From Hyphomicrobiales bacterium (GTDB lineage: Bacteria > Pseudomonadota > Alphaproteobacteria > Rhizobiales > Beijerinckiaceae): a stretch of DNA of 64,000 nt. The stretch covers positions 31,560 to 95,559 of the forward strand of contig RXIY01000018.1 of NCBI GenBank assembly GCA_003963405.1. The letters are read 5' to 3'. Position numbers and translations under genes: made by a program. Positions 29,524 through 37,831 of the stretch are shown here, piece by piece. How positions within the stretch are numbered: position 1 is the first letter of the stretch; the number at the start of each line of letters is the position of its first letter. Below the pieces are notes generated by a model, which was not told where the DNA came from, searched no databases, and saw only the letters and a list, made by a program, of their open reading frames with translations.

Positions 29524-29951
29524 GGCGCGCCCTTCGTTTCGGCTTCGCCCGAGTCTTCGGCGCGACCCGCCTCGTCCTCCGAGGCGGCGCTCTGCGGCCC
29601 TTCGGACTGATGCAGCGCCCCGCTCTGCGCCTCACTGGGCTGGGGCTTACCGGCTTCGTCCACCGCTTGCACGATCTGCTTGCGCGCCTCGGCCAGCGGA
29701 TCGAAGGCGCCGTCGAGCTTCACGCTGTTCATGATCTTGCGATTGGTCTCGTCGAATTCTTTCTTGAGATCAGCGATCTCGGCCTCGCGCAGGGCCTCCA
29801 TCAGTTGGCCCTGAAACTCGGCGGCCATGCGCCGCATGCGCCCCGCCGCCTGCCCGAGCGTGCGGAGCACGCGCGGCAGGTCTTTCGACGGAATCGCGAT
29901 CAGCGCGACAATGCCGATGACGATGAGTTTGCCGGCGTCGAAATCGAACAT
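29520..29951 (-). CDS. tatB: Twin-arginine translocase subunit TatB
   Basis: 143 residues: one N-terminal transmembrane helix ([20 protein letters not shown], with the usual Pro-Lys-Asp-Leu-Pro hinge), an amphipathic helix ([20 protein letters not shown]) and a long acidic tail. It forms the substrate-receptor complex with TatC. tatA-tatB-tatC are consecutive. Confidence 0.96.
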   Translation of the reverse strand: MFDFDAGKLIVIGIVALIAIPSKDLPRVLRTLGQAAGRMRRMAAEFQGQLMEALREAEIADLKKEFDETNRKIMNSVKLDGAFDPLAEARKQIVQAVDEAGKPQPSEAQSGALHQSEGPQSAASEDEAGRAEDSGEAETKGAP

Positions 29952-30037
29952 GCGCCAATCCGAAAAAACGCGAGTCAGGCCCGCCTGGAGCAGGCGGGGC
30001 CTTCATCCTGGAGCGGAACAGAAAGCCTGCCGTTCGG

Positions 30038-30265
30038 CTAGACCTGTTTGTCCGCCGATTTGTCCGCCTCGATGGCGCGCCGCTCGACTGTCTGATCGAC
30101 AGGCTTCGAGGCCTCGGCCGAGTCGTCCTCGGCCATGCCTTTCTTGAACGCCTTTATGCCCTTGGCCACGTCGCCCATCACGTCGGAAATTTTGAATTTG
30201 CCGCCGAACAGGATGAACACCACGCCGCCGACGATGATCCAGTGCCAGATCGACAGACCGCCCAT
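30038..30265 (-). CDS. tatA: Twin-arginine translocase subunit TatA
   Basis: 75 residues. A single N-terminal membrane helix ([18 protein letters not shown]) is followed by an amphipathic helix containing [14 protein letters not shown], the TatA signature. It oligomerises to form the transient protein-conducting pore. 86 bp separate it from tatB. Confidence 0.96.
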   Translation of the reverse strand: MGGLSIWHWIIVGGVVFILFGGKFKISDVMGDVAKGIKAFKKGMAEDDSAEASKPVDQTVERRAIEADKSADKQV

Positions 30266-30395
30266 GGCGGAAACCTCCGAATGCGATGAGGGGCGTGAGG
30301 CCCCTGAACTGACGGGAACCTATGCGGCCCGGTTCTCAAAAACAAGGCGGCGGGCGAACCGAAGAAGTTTTCGAACGATCCGCCCCTGCAAGCGC

Positions 30396-31151
30396 TCAGA
30401 CATCGTCGCCGTCGAGCGGTTCCGGTGGTTCGGGCGCTTCCGGTTCCTCGGGAAACTCCATTTCCAGCAACTGCGGCGCTGCGTCTTCGAGCGGCTCCTC
30501 GTCCTCACGCAGCCCGACGTCGTCCGAGGGCTGGGGCACGCCGAAGCCCTTGGGAAGGCGGCCGTCGAACAGGCCCGCCGCCTTGAGCTCGTCGAGGCCG
30601 GGCAAATCGCCGATCTGCTCCAGCCCGAAATGCATCAGAAAGGCGTCGGTCGTGCCATAGGTGATCGGCCGCCCTGGCGCCTTGCGGCGGCCGCGCAGGC
30701 GAATCCAGCCGGTCTCCAGCAGCGTGTCGAGCGTGCCCTTGGAGATGGCGACGCCGCGAATCTCCTCGATTTCCGCGCGGGTCGTCGGCTGGTGATAGGC
30801 GATGATGGCGAGCGTCTCCAGCGCCGCGCGGGAGAGCTTGCGCTCCTCCGTCTGTTCACGGGCGAGAATCCAGTTGAGGTCCGGCGCCGTGCGAAGGAAC
30901 CATTTCCTGCCGACGCGGGTGAGGTTCACCCCACGGTTTGCGTAATGGGCGCGCAGCCGCTCGAGCGTCTGATCGAGGCTTACCCCCTCGTCGATGCGGC
31001 GCGCCATTTCCGACTCGTCCAGGGGCTCTGCGGCGGCGAAGAGCATTGCCTCCACCACGCGCTCGGCTTCGCGCAGCGCAACCTCGTTGCGCGCCAGAGC
31101 CTCGTCGCTGTTGATATCGAAGAGTTCAACTTTTTCCGCGGGCTGCGCCAA
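30396..31151 (-). CDS. scpB: Segregation and condensation protein ScpB
   Basis: 251 residues. The two winged-helix domains are visible: AERVVEAMLFAAAEPLDESE and ALETLAIIAYHQPTTRAEIE, the latter the strongest ScpB signature. A long acidic, Pro/Glu-rich tail (last ~60 residues) is typical of alphaproteobacteria. It binds ScpA and SMC in chromosome condensation. It follows scpA after 18 bp. Confidence 0.96.
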   Translation of the reverse strand: MAQPAEKVELFDINSDEALARNEVALREAERVVEAMLFAAAEPLDESEMARRIDEGVSLDQTLERLRAHYANRGVNLTRVGRKWFLRTAPDLNWILAREQTEERKLSRAALETLAIIAYHQPTTRAEIEEIRGVAISKGTLDTLLETGWIRLRGRRKAPGRPITYGTTDAFLMHFGLEQIGDLPGLDELKAAGLFDGRLPKGFGVPQPSDDVGLREDEEPLEDAAPQLLEMEFPEEPEAPEPPEPLDGDDV

Positions 31152-31169
31152 TGCGCGTCCTCCTGAGAT

Positions 31170-31979
31170 TTAGATCGGACCGCCCGCCGACGGCGCGGTC
31201 CGTGGCGGGCGCCGGCGCAGCCACAGCGGCGCGAAGGGCCGGTCCTGACGAATGTCGAAATGCCCCTCCCGGACCATTTCCAGAGAGGCGGAGAAAGAAG
31301 AAGCGCGAACTGTCCGCGCCGTTTGCATATCGACGCAATATTGCAGCAGGAAATCGTCGAGTACGGTCCATTCCGCCGCCACGCCCGCGAGCCGCTCCAG
31401 CGCCTCGCGCGCCTCGGCGAGCGACCACACCGTGCGCTGCTTCAGCACGACGCGGGAGATCGCCGTTTTCTGACGTTGCCGTGCATAGGCCGACAGCAGA
31501 TCGAAGAGGCTCGCCCGATAATTGGCCTGCGAGACCGTCTGGAGCCCCTCCGGCCCGCCGCGCAGAAACGTGTCCCGGCCGAGCTGGGCGCGTTGGGTGA
31601 GCCGGTCGGCCGCGAGACGAATCAGGTCGAGCCGCCGCAGGCGCTCCGCGAGCGCCGCCGCGAGTTCGGCCGCCGACGGCTCGTCGCTGGTCTTGGGCTG
31701 CTCCGGCAGCAGCAGGCGCGATTTCAGAAAGGCGAGCCAGGCGGCCATCACCAGATAATCGGCGGCAAGTTCCAGCCGCACGCGCCGGGCCGCCTCGATG
31801 AATGCGAGATATTGCTCGGCCAGCGCGAGGATGGAAATGCGGGCGAGATCGACCTTCTGGCGCCGGGCCAGCTCAAGCAGCAGGTCCAGCGGCCCCTCGA
31901 ATCCGTCAACGTCCACAAGGAAGGCTTCGCCCTCCCCGCGCTCTTCGCCGTCGAGATCGAAAGAAAGGTCCTGCGCCAT
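31170..31979 (-). CDS. scpA: Segregation and condensation protein ScpA (kleisin)
   Basis: 269 residues. The kleisin N-domain signature DGFEGPLDLLLELARRQKVD and ADYLVMAAWLAFLKSRLLLP are clear. The C-terminal winged helix, which binds the SMC head, ends with a basic, Arg/Pro-rich tail. It bridges SMC and ScpB. It heads the minus-strand scpA-scpB-tat run. Confidence 0.96.
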   Translation of the reverse strand: MAQDLSFDLDGEERGEGEAFLVDVDGFEGPLDLLLELARRQKVDLARISILALAEQYLAFIEAARRVRLELAADYLVMAAWLAFLKSRLLLPEQPKTSDEPSAAELAAALAERLRRLDLIRLAADRLTQRAQLGRDTFLRGGPEGLQTVSQANYRASLFDLLSAYARQRQKTAISRVVLKQRTVWSLAEAREALERLAGVAAEWTVLDDFLLQYCVDMQTARTVRASSFSASLEMVREGHFDIRQDRPFAPLWLRRRPPRTAPSAGGPI

Positions 31980-32171
31980 CGATTCTCCGCCACGCTTTTA
32001 CCGGGGCAGATTGTTCCCTTTGCAGGACGCCGGCAAGCGCAGCGCGGGGTTTGCGCGGTCCATCCACAAGATAGAGGGGTGGATAAGCGCAAGGCCCACC
32101 AATGGCGCCGATCGCAGGGCCGACCGAAAGGAATGGGCCGGCGCCCTCGCGCGCGCCGACCCGCAGCGCCG

Positions 32172-32426
32172 TTACATCGCGGCCATGGCGGCCTTGATGT
32201 CGTCGATCGTGACATAGCCCTTGCCGTCGCGGTCGATCTTGGAGAAGTTCGCATAGACGCGCGGCATTCCCGCCTTGGCTTCTTCCCGCGTGAGCTTGCC
32301 GTCGCCGTCCTTGTCGGCCGCCGCGAAACGGCTCTCCATCTGGGCGACGGATTGCGCCTGCGCCATGCTGGCGCCGAAAATGGCCATGGCGGTCACGAGC
32401 GCCGCGGCGCCGATCTGTCGTTTCAT
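32172..32426 (-). CDS. Small exported EF-hand protein
   Basis: 84 residues: signal peptide (LVTAMAIFGASMAQAQS) and two canonical EF-hand loops, DKDGDGKLTREE and DRDGKGYVTIDD. It is probably a periplasmic Ca2+-binding protein. ATG 32426 is preceded by AAGGGA; the longer frame adds a non-signal extension. It lies 192 bp upstream of scpA in the same direction and is probably independent of it. Confidence 0.82.
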   Translation of the reverse strand: MKRQIGAAALVTAMAIFGASMAQAQSVAQMESRFAAADKDGDGKLTREEAKAGMPRVYANFSKIDRDGKGYVTIDDIKAAMAAM

Positions 32427-32552
32427 TCCCTTGTCCTGTTGTTCGCACCCACGATGGAATTGCTGTAAGATCGCGGGCGACCTGCGCCTTGGGGTTGCTT
32501 TCCTACTCTCGCGCAATCTTGGCCATGCGTCAAAGGGACTTGTCCTAAGCCC

Positions 32553-32960
32553 GTGGATCTCCTCGCCATTCATCTACCGAGCCGCGCGGACATCAACCCC
32601 GCGCTCACCCATGTCTCGACTCTGATCGAGGCGGCGGGCGTGACGGTGATCGTCATCGCCGCGCTCGTCGCGACCATCGCCTTCCTGCATGGCGGCCTGG
32701 TCTCGGCCGATTGGCAGGGCGCGCTGCGCCGCTACCGCGCAAACCTCGGCCGGGGCATTCTGCTCGGGCTCGAACTCCTCGTCGCCGCGGATATCATCGG
32801 GACAGTGGCGGTGACGCCCTCGCTGGAGAACCTCGCCGTGCTCGGGCTGATCGTCGCGATTCGAACATTCCTGAGCTTCTCGCTGGAAGTCGAAATCGAG
32901 GGGCGATGGCCCTGGCGGCGGGATGAGGCGATGCGGCCGGATGCGCGAACGCAGCTGTAG
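32553..32960 (+). CDS. DUF1622 membrane protein
   Basis: 135 residues with three hydrophobic helices (GVTVIVIAALVATIAFLHGG; GILLGLELLVAADIIGTVAV; AVLGLIVAIRTFLSFSLEVE). The segment LGLELLVAADIIGT..T is characteristic of DUF1622, an inner-membrane family of unknown function. The start is GTG 32553. It is divergent from the small EF-hand gene. Confidence 0.83.
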   Translation: MDLLAIHLPSRADINPALTHVSTLIEAAGVTVIVIAALVATIAFLHGGLVSADWQGALRRYRANLGRGILLGLELLVAADIIGTVAVTPSLENLAVLGLIVAIRTFLSFSLEVEIEGRWPWRRDEAMRPDARTQL

Positions 32961-33134
32961 TTGTCTCGAAATCACGGGCGCGGGGCACGGCTTGCGCTTT
33001 CCGCGCGACGCGGGTTAGAAACGAGCCGCCCAATCAATTCGTCTCAGAATTGCTATGATCCAAGATTATCCGTATTTGGATTGCAGGCTGAACAGCCGGG
33101 GCATGAGCAGAAACATCCTGGAGGAACGCATCGG

Positions 33135-33650
33135 ATGGCGCGTATTTTATCGACCGTTGTGACGGCACTCGTCGCAGGCGTGATCGGCTTCGGCGTTGGC
33201 GTCTATGTCGCGCCGAGCGAGGGCGTCGCCTCCCTTCGGGCGGCGATCGGCAAGCTGACAGCACCGAAGACCGAAGAGCCCGCCACGTCCGCCGAGCCCG
33301 CCGCTGTCCCGGCTGAATCCGAAGCGCCGAAGGAGCCGGACGTCTCCGCTGCGCCGCAGGCCGAGACCCCGCCTGCGCCCGAGGCGCCCGCCGCCGAAAT
33401 GCCTACGGCCACCGAGGCGCCTGCCGCTCCGGCTCCCGCCCCCGCCCCCGCGGCGACCGAGACACCCGCTCCTGCGGCGGAGGCTCCGGCTCCGGCTCCG
33501 GCGGCTGCGGAAACGCCCGCTCCTGCGGCTGAACCCGCCGCAGCCGAGGCTCCCAAGCCCAAGGCAAAGCCGAAGGCCAAGCCGAAGCCCAAGCCCAAGC
33601 CCAAGGCGGTGCCCGTCGACGCCCCGGCCGAGGAGCCCGCGGCTCAGTAA
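33135..33650 (+). CDS. N-terminally anchored Ala/Pro-rich protein with Lys-Pro tail
   Basis: 171 residues. One transmembrane helix (VTALVAGVIGFGVGVYVAPS) is followed by ~110 residues of Ala/Pro/Glu repeats (PAPAPAPAATETPAPAAEAP) and a PKAKPKAKPKPKPKPK stretch: a TonB-like extended, low-complexity linker. It may span the periplasm or bind nucleic acid, peptidoglycan or polyphosphate; function unknown. ATG 33135 has GGAGGA upstream. A promoter region with two inverted repeats (CAATTC/GAATTG at 33035-33052, ATCCAA/TTGGAT at 33058-33081) precedes it and a strong terminator follows. Confidence 0.75.
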   Translation: MARILSTVVTALVAGVIGFGVGVYVAPSEGVASLRAAIGKLTAPKTEEPATSAEPAAVPAESEAPKEPDVSAAPQAETPPAPEAPAAEMPTATEAPAAPAPAPAPAATETPAPAAEAPAPAPAAAETPAPAAEPAAAEAPKPKAKPKAKPKPKPKPKAVPVDAPAEEPAAQ

Positions 33651-33675
33651 GCGGCATACCGCTATCGTTTCCCGC

Positions 33676-33710
33676 AGCCGGCGCTTTTGCGAGCGCCGGC
33701 TGTTCTTTTT
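33676..33710 (+). terminator. Rho-independent terminator
   Basis: AGCCGGCGCT, a 6-base loop and AGCGCCGGCT form a perfect 10-bp stem (33676-33701), followed by GTTCTTTTT. It ends transcription of the Ala/Pro-rich gene and insulates dnaE2. Confidence 0.9.
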
Positions 33711-33739
33711 CATGGCGCTTGACGCGAGCGCGAAAAACA

Positions 33740-33754
33740 GAACAATAGGAGAAC
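33740..33754 (+). promoter_or_regulatory. LexA (SOS) box upstream of dnaE2
   Basis: GAAC-AATAGGA-GAAC is an exact direct repeat with a 7-base spacer, the reverse complement of GTTC-N7-GTTC, the LexA site known from alphaproteobacteria. It ends 21 bp before the dnaE2 ATG, where a bound repressor would block transcription. Confidence 0.8.
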
Positions 33755-33775
33755 GCCCTACCCGCGCCAGCGTCC

Positions 33776-36700
33776 ATGTCCTCGCCCCGCTACGCCGAAC
33801 TTGCGGCGACCACCAATTTTTCATTTCTCAAGGGAGCGTCGCATCCGGAGGAAATGACGGCGGCGGCGCTCGAACTCGGCCATTGTGGCCTCGGGATCGC
33901 GGATCGCAATTCGCTCGCGGGCGTCGTGCGCGCCTTCTCCTATCTGCGTGCGCACCGCGAGAGCGCGGGGGATTTCCGTCTCGCGGTCGGGGCGCGTCTC
34001 GTGTTTCGGGACGAGACGCCCGACATTCTCTGCTACCCGAAGGATCGCGCCGCCTATGGCCGCCTGTGCCGGTTGCTGACGCGAGGCAATATGCGCGCGC
34101 AGAAGGGCGACTGCGCGCTCTTTCTCCAGGATCTCATCGACTTCGGCGCGGGCCAGCATGTCATTCTCATGGAGAATGGCGCGCCGCCCCCCGCCCTTCT
34201 CGAGACGCTCGACGGCCGGGTCTGGCTCGCCGCGACGGCCCTTTACGGCCCGCGCCCGCGCGCACGTCTTCTGGCGCGCATCGCTCTTTCGGAGAGGCTC
34301 GGCCTGCCGCTTGTCGCCGTCAATGACGCGCATATGCATGCGCCCGAGCGTCGCCCGCTCGCCGACGCGCTAACCTGCATCCGCGAAAAGACGACGCTGA
34401 ACGAGGCGGGCTTTCTGCTTGCCGCTAACGCCGAGCGTCATCTCAAAAGCGGGCGGGAAATGGCCCGGCTCTTCGGGGATGCGCCGCAGGCGGTGGAGGA
34501 AAGCGCGCGCTTCATCGAGGCGCTCGATTTCCGCCTGACCGATCTCGCCTATGAATATCCGAGCGAATTGCGCGAGGGCTTCGCGAGCGAGCAGGCGGCG
34601 CTGGAGGCGCTCTCGCGGGAGGGCGCGGCGCGGCGCTATCCGCACGGCGTTCCCCACTCCGTTTCCGCGACGCTCGAACGCGAGCTGACGCTCGTCGGCG
34701 AACTCGGCTACGCCGCTTATTTTCTCACCGTCCACGACATCATGCGCTTCGCGCGCAGCAAGGGGATTCTCGCGCAGGGGCGCGGCTCGGCGGCCAATTC
34801 GGTCATCTGTTTTTGTCTCGGCGTCACCGAGGTCGATCCGACGAAACACGATCTGCTGTTCGAGCGGTTTGTTTCGGCCGCGCGCAACGAGCCGCCCGAC
34901 ATCGACGTCGATTTCGAGCATGAGCGGCGCGAGGAGGTGATCCAGTATATTTACGCGCGTTTCGGCCGCGCGCGCGCGGGGCTCGCCGCCGCCGTCACGA
35001 CCTATCGCGGCAAGAGCGCCATCCGCGAAATCGGCAAGGCGTTCGGCCTCTCGGCCGATCTTCTCGGGCGGCTCTCTTCCTCGGCCTTCGGACGCGGGAG
35101 CGAAGGCGGCTCGCGGGCGGGCGACATTGCGCGTCTCGGCCTCGACGCGAGCGAGCCGCGCTTCGCCATGGCGCTGGCGCTCGCCGAGGAAATCGAGGGT
35201 TTTCCACGTCATCTGACCCAGCATTCCGGCGGCTTCGTCATCACTCGCGACAGGCTCGACGAAGTGGTTCCCGTCGCGCCGGCCGCGATGGAGGGCCGCA
35301 GCACGATCGAATGGGACAAGGACGACCTCGACGCGCTCGGCCTGCTCAAGATCGACGTGCTCGCGCTCGGCATGCTCACCTGCCTGCGCAAGGGCCTCGA
35401 TCTTCTGGCGGCGCATTACGGGATCGCGCATCGCCTCTCGACGATTCCCGCCGAAGACTCCCGCGTCTACGCCATGATCTCGCGGGCCGACACGGTGGGC
35501 GTCTTCCAGATCGAGAGCCGCGCGCAAATGTCGATGCTGCCGCGGCTGAAGCCAAAATGCTTCTACGATCTGGTCATCGAAGTGGCGATCGTGCGCCCGG
35601 GCCCGATCCAAGGCGACATGGTGCACCCCTATCTACGCCGCCGCATGGGCAAGGAGCCGGTGTCCTATCCGTCCAAGGAGCTGGAGCAGGTGCTGGGAAA
35701 AACCTATGGCGTGCCTCTGTTTCAGGAGCAGGCCATGCGCATCGCCATCGTCGCGGCGGGCTTCACGCCCTCGGAAGCCGATCAGCTTCGTCGCGCCATG
35801 GCGACCTTCAAGCGCGCGGGCCTCATCGGCGGCTTTCGCGACAAGATGATCACGGGCATGACCCGCAAGGGCTACGCCCGCGACTTCGCCGAACGCTGCT
35901 TCAGCCAGATCGAGGGCTTCGGCACCTATGGCTTTCCTGAAAGCCATGCGGCGTCCTTCGCGCTTCTCGTCTACGCCTCCTCCTGGCTGAAATGCCGCTA
36001 CCCAGACGTTTTCGCCTGCGCGCTTTTGAACGCCCAGCCCATGGGCTTCTACGCGCCCGCCCAGATCGTGCGCGACGCCCGCGAGCACGGAATCGCGGTG
36101 CGCGAGGTCGATATCAACGCCTCCGACTGGGATGCGACGCTAGAGTCGCAGGCTCATCTGGAAGCGTCGCCCCCCACCCCTGACCCCTCCCCGCAAGGGG
36201 GAGGGGAATCAGATTGCCCTTCTCCCGAAAACGCGGAACCTGCGGCGCGAGCCCCCTCCTTCCCCTTCACGGGGAGGGTGGGCCCCCGAAGCGGGGTCGG
36301 GTGGGGTCAGCACAGGGGCGCCCCGCCGCTCCACCTCCGCCATACCGAAATGGCCGGCGACATTTTCGGCAATCACGCCATTCGCCTGGGCTTCCACCAG
36401 ATCAAGGGCGTCTGCGAGGAAGACATGCGCCGCCTCGTCGCGCGGCGCGGCAAGGGCTATGATTCCGTTCGCGACGTCTGGCTGCGCGCGGAACTATCGC
36501 CGGCGACGCTCATGCGCCTCGCCGAGGCGGATGTTTTCGCCTCTCTGGGCCTGACTCGCCGTGACGCGCTCTGGGCGGCGGCGGGGCTCAACCGCGCCGG
36601 CGACAGGGACGATCTGCCGCTTCTACGCAGCCTCTCCTTCGCGCCGCTGGAACCGGACGCCCATCTGCCGCCCATGCCGCCCGGCGAGGAGATCGTCGAA

Positions 36701-37132
36701 GACTATCGGTTTCTCTCTCTGTCTTTGAAGGGTCATCCGGTCGCCTTTCTGCGCGCCCGGCTCGAGGCGCGCGGCGCCCTGCCCTGCGCGGCGCTGGAGC
36801 GATTCCCCGACGGCGCCGGGCGCCGCCTGACGGTCGCCGGACTCGTCCTGCTCCGGCAAAGGCCCGGCACAGCCAAGGGCGTCGTTTTCATGACGATCGA
36901 GGACGAAACCGGGCAGGCCAATATCATCGTCTGGCCGAAGCTCCTCGAACGACAGCGCGGGGAGATCATCGGCGCCCGCTTCGTCGCGATCGCCGGCCGG
37001 CTGCAGAAGGAGGCGGGAGTCATCCATGTCGTGGCCGAGCGCGTCGACGATCTCTCCGCCGATCTTCAGCTGCTCGAAACCATGCGGGTCGCCAAAGGCG
37101 AGGCCATGCCCAAGGCCCGCAATTTCCATTGA
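33776..37132 (+). CDS. dnaE2: Error-prone DNA polymerase DnaE2 (ImuC) with an in-frame insertion
   Basis: Alpha-subunit-type polymerase for SOS mutagenesis and translesion synthesis. 1118 residues: an N-terminal PHP domain (YAELAATTNFSFLKGASHPE), a polymerase core with the catalytic segment PDIDVDFEHERREEVIQYIY, a thumb/HhH region (QLRRAMATFKRAGLIGGFRD) and a C-terminal OB fold (GVVFMTIEDETGQANIIVWP). Between residues ~798 and ~850 a Gly/Pro/Ser-rich stretch encoded by a palindromic repeat interrupts the variable loop ahead of IRLGFHQIKG, which explains part of the extra length. ImuA and ImuB, its usual partners, are not next to it. A LexA box lies in its promoter. Confidence 0.95.
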   Translation: MSSPRYAELAATTNFSFLKGASHPEEMTAAALELGHCGLGIADRNSLAGVVRAFSYLRAHRESAGDFRLAVGARLVFRDETPDILCYPKDRAAYGRLCRLLTRGNMRAQKGDCALFLQDLIDFGAGQHVILMENGAPPPALLETLDGRVWLAATALYGPRPRARLLARIALSERLGLPLVAVNDAHMHAPERRPLADALTCIREKTTLNEAGFLLAANAERHLKSGREMARLFGDAPQAVEESARFIEALDFRLTDLAYEYPSELREGFASEQAALEALSREGAARRYPHGVPHSVSATLERELTLVGELGYAAYFLTVHDIMRFARSKGILAQGRGSAANSVICFCLGVTEVDPTKHDLLFERFVSAARNEPPDIDVDFEHERREEVIQYIYARFGRARAGLAAAVTTYRGKSAIREIGKAFGLSADLLGRLSSSAFGRGSEGGSRAGDIARLGLDASEPRFAMALALAEEIEGFPRHLTQHSGGFVITRDRLDEVVPVAPAAMEGRSTIEWDKDDLDALGLLKIDVLALGMLTCLRKGLDLLAAHYGIAHRLSTIPAEDSRVYAMISRADTVGVFQIESRAQMSMLPRLKPKCFYDLVIEVAIVRPGPIQGDMVHPYLRRRMGKEPVSYPSKELEQVLGKTYGVPLFQEQAMRIAIVAAGFTPSEADQLRRAMATFKRAGLIGGFRDKMITGMTRKGYARDFAERCFSQIEGFGTYGFPESHAASFALLVYASSWLKCRYPDVFACALLNAQPMGFYAPAQIVRDAREHGIAVREVDINASDWDATLESQAHLEASPPTPDPSPQGGGESDCPSPENAEPAARAPSFPFTGRVGPRSGVGWGQHRGAPPLHLRHTEMAGDIFGNHAIRLGFHQIKGVCEEDMRRLVARRGKGYDSVRDVWLRAELSPATLMRLAEADVFASLGLTRRDALWAAAGLNRAGDRDDLPLLRSLSFAPLEPDAHLPPMPPGEEIVEDYRFLSLSLKGHPVAFLRARLEARGALPCAALERFPDGAGRRLTVAGLVLLRQRPGTAKGVVFMTIEDETGQANIIVWPKLLERQRGEIIGARFVAIAGRLQKEAGVIHVVAERVDDLSADLQLLETMRVAKGEAMPKARNFH
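36168..36325. repeat. Palindromic repeat, type II copy 1, inserted in frame inside dnaE2
   Basis: Module A (CCCACCCCTGACCCCTCCCC..GGGGGAGGGGAATCAG, ~36172-36212) and module B (CCTTCCCCTTCACGGGGAGGGTGGGC..GAAGCGGGGTCGGGTGGGG, ~36258-36306) are roughly inverted copies of each other. The intergenic region at 50085-50207 carries the same two modules in the opposite order. Here they lie inside the dnaE2 reading frame with no stop or frameshift. Confidence 0.75.
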
Positions 37133-37150
37133 GGGCAATTTCCATTGAGG
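37119..37150. repeat. 16-bp perfect tandem duplication across the dnaE2 stop
   Basis: GCAATTTCCATTGAGG occurs twice without a gap (37119-37134 and 37135-37150). The first copy contains the last codons and the TGA of dnaE2; the second lies in the 3' untranslated region. It looks like a recent slippage duplication. Confidence 0.85.
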
Positions 37151-37256
37151 ATTGCACTAACGCGGCTTTACCACCGAACGGGAGGAACCATTCGACGTCG
37201 CCCGCCGTTAACCTGCGGCTTGTCGCAAACAGAAAAAATTGAACGGGAGCAAATGC

Positions 37257-37739
37257 ATGCGCAAATCTCTTTTCCACCTCGCCTTTGTCCCGGCCGTTCT
37301 TCTGGCCGCCGGGGCGCTTGCCGCGCCCGTCTCGAGCCCCGCGAACGTCCGCTCCGGCCCCAGCGCAAAATGGCCGGTCATCGCGACCATTCCCGCCGGC
37401 GCCGATGTGCAGGTCCTGAACTGCGGCGGCGGCTGGAAGCGCGACTGGTGCAAGGTCTCCTATGGGCAGGTTTCGGGCTATGTGGCCGCCGGCGTGCTCG
37501 CGCCCTCCGGCAATAATGTCGTCGTCGCGCCGGTCGTGACAACGGAACTCGCCAATCTCTACAAGGGACCGGGAGCCAGATATCCTGTGATCGTCGCTGT
37601 CCCCGGCGGCTCCAGGGTGAATCAGGGCGGCTGCGTCGGCGGCTGGCAGACCCGCTGGTGTCAGGTCAATTACGACGGACGTGTCGGCTACATGATGGAG
37701 AACCTTCTCCAGCGCGAGGGCGCGCTTTTCCCCATGTAA
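37257..37739 (+). CDS. Exported protein with two SH3b domains
   Basis: 160 residues: signal peptide (FVPAVLLAAGALAAPV), then two bacterial SH3 repeats, NVRSGPSAKWPVIATIPAGA..WKRDWCKVSYGQVSGYV and NLYKGPGARYPVIVAVPGGS..WQTRWCQVNYDGRVGYM (each written here in two pieces). SH3b domains usually bind peptidoglycan or act as protein-protein modules in the periplasm. Paired cysteines in each repeat may form a disulphide. ATG 37257 follows GGGAGC; an earlier in-frame start at 37239 would add six residues. Confidence 0.85.
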   Translation: MRKSLFHLAFVPAVLLAAGALAAPVSSPANVRSGPSAKWPVIATIPAGADVQVLNCGGGWKRDWCKVSYGQVSGYVAAGVLAPSGNNVVVAPVVTTELANLYKGPGARYPVIVAVPGGSRVNQGGCVGGWQTRWCQVNYDGRVGYMMENLLQREGALFPM

Positions 37740-37831
37740 AGGACGGCGGCGCGGGCGGCTTTCGCCCGCGCCTCTTTGAAACGGCCGTGCGGATTTTCTA
37801 TCTTCGCCTTTGCGCGGGGCGGAGGAAGTGA

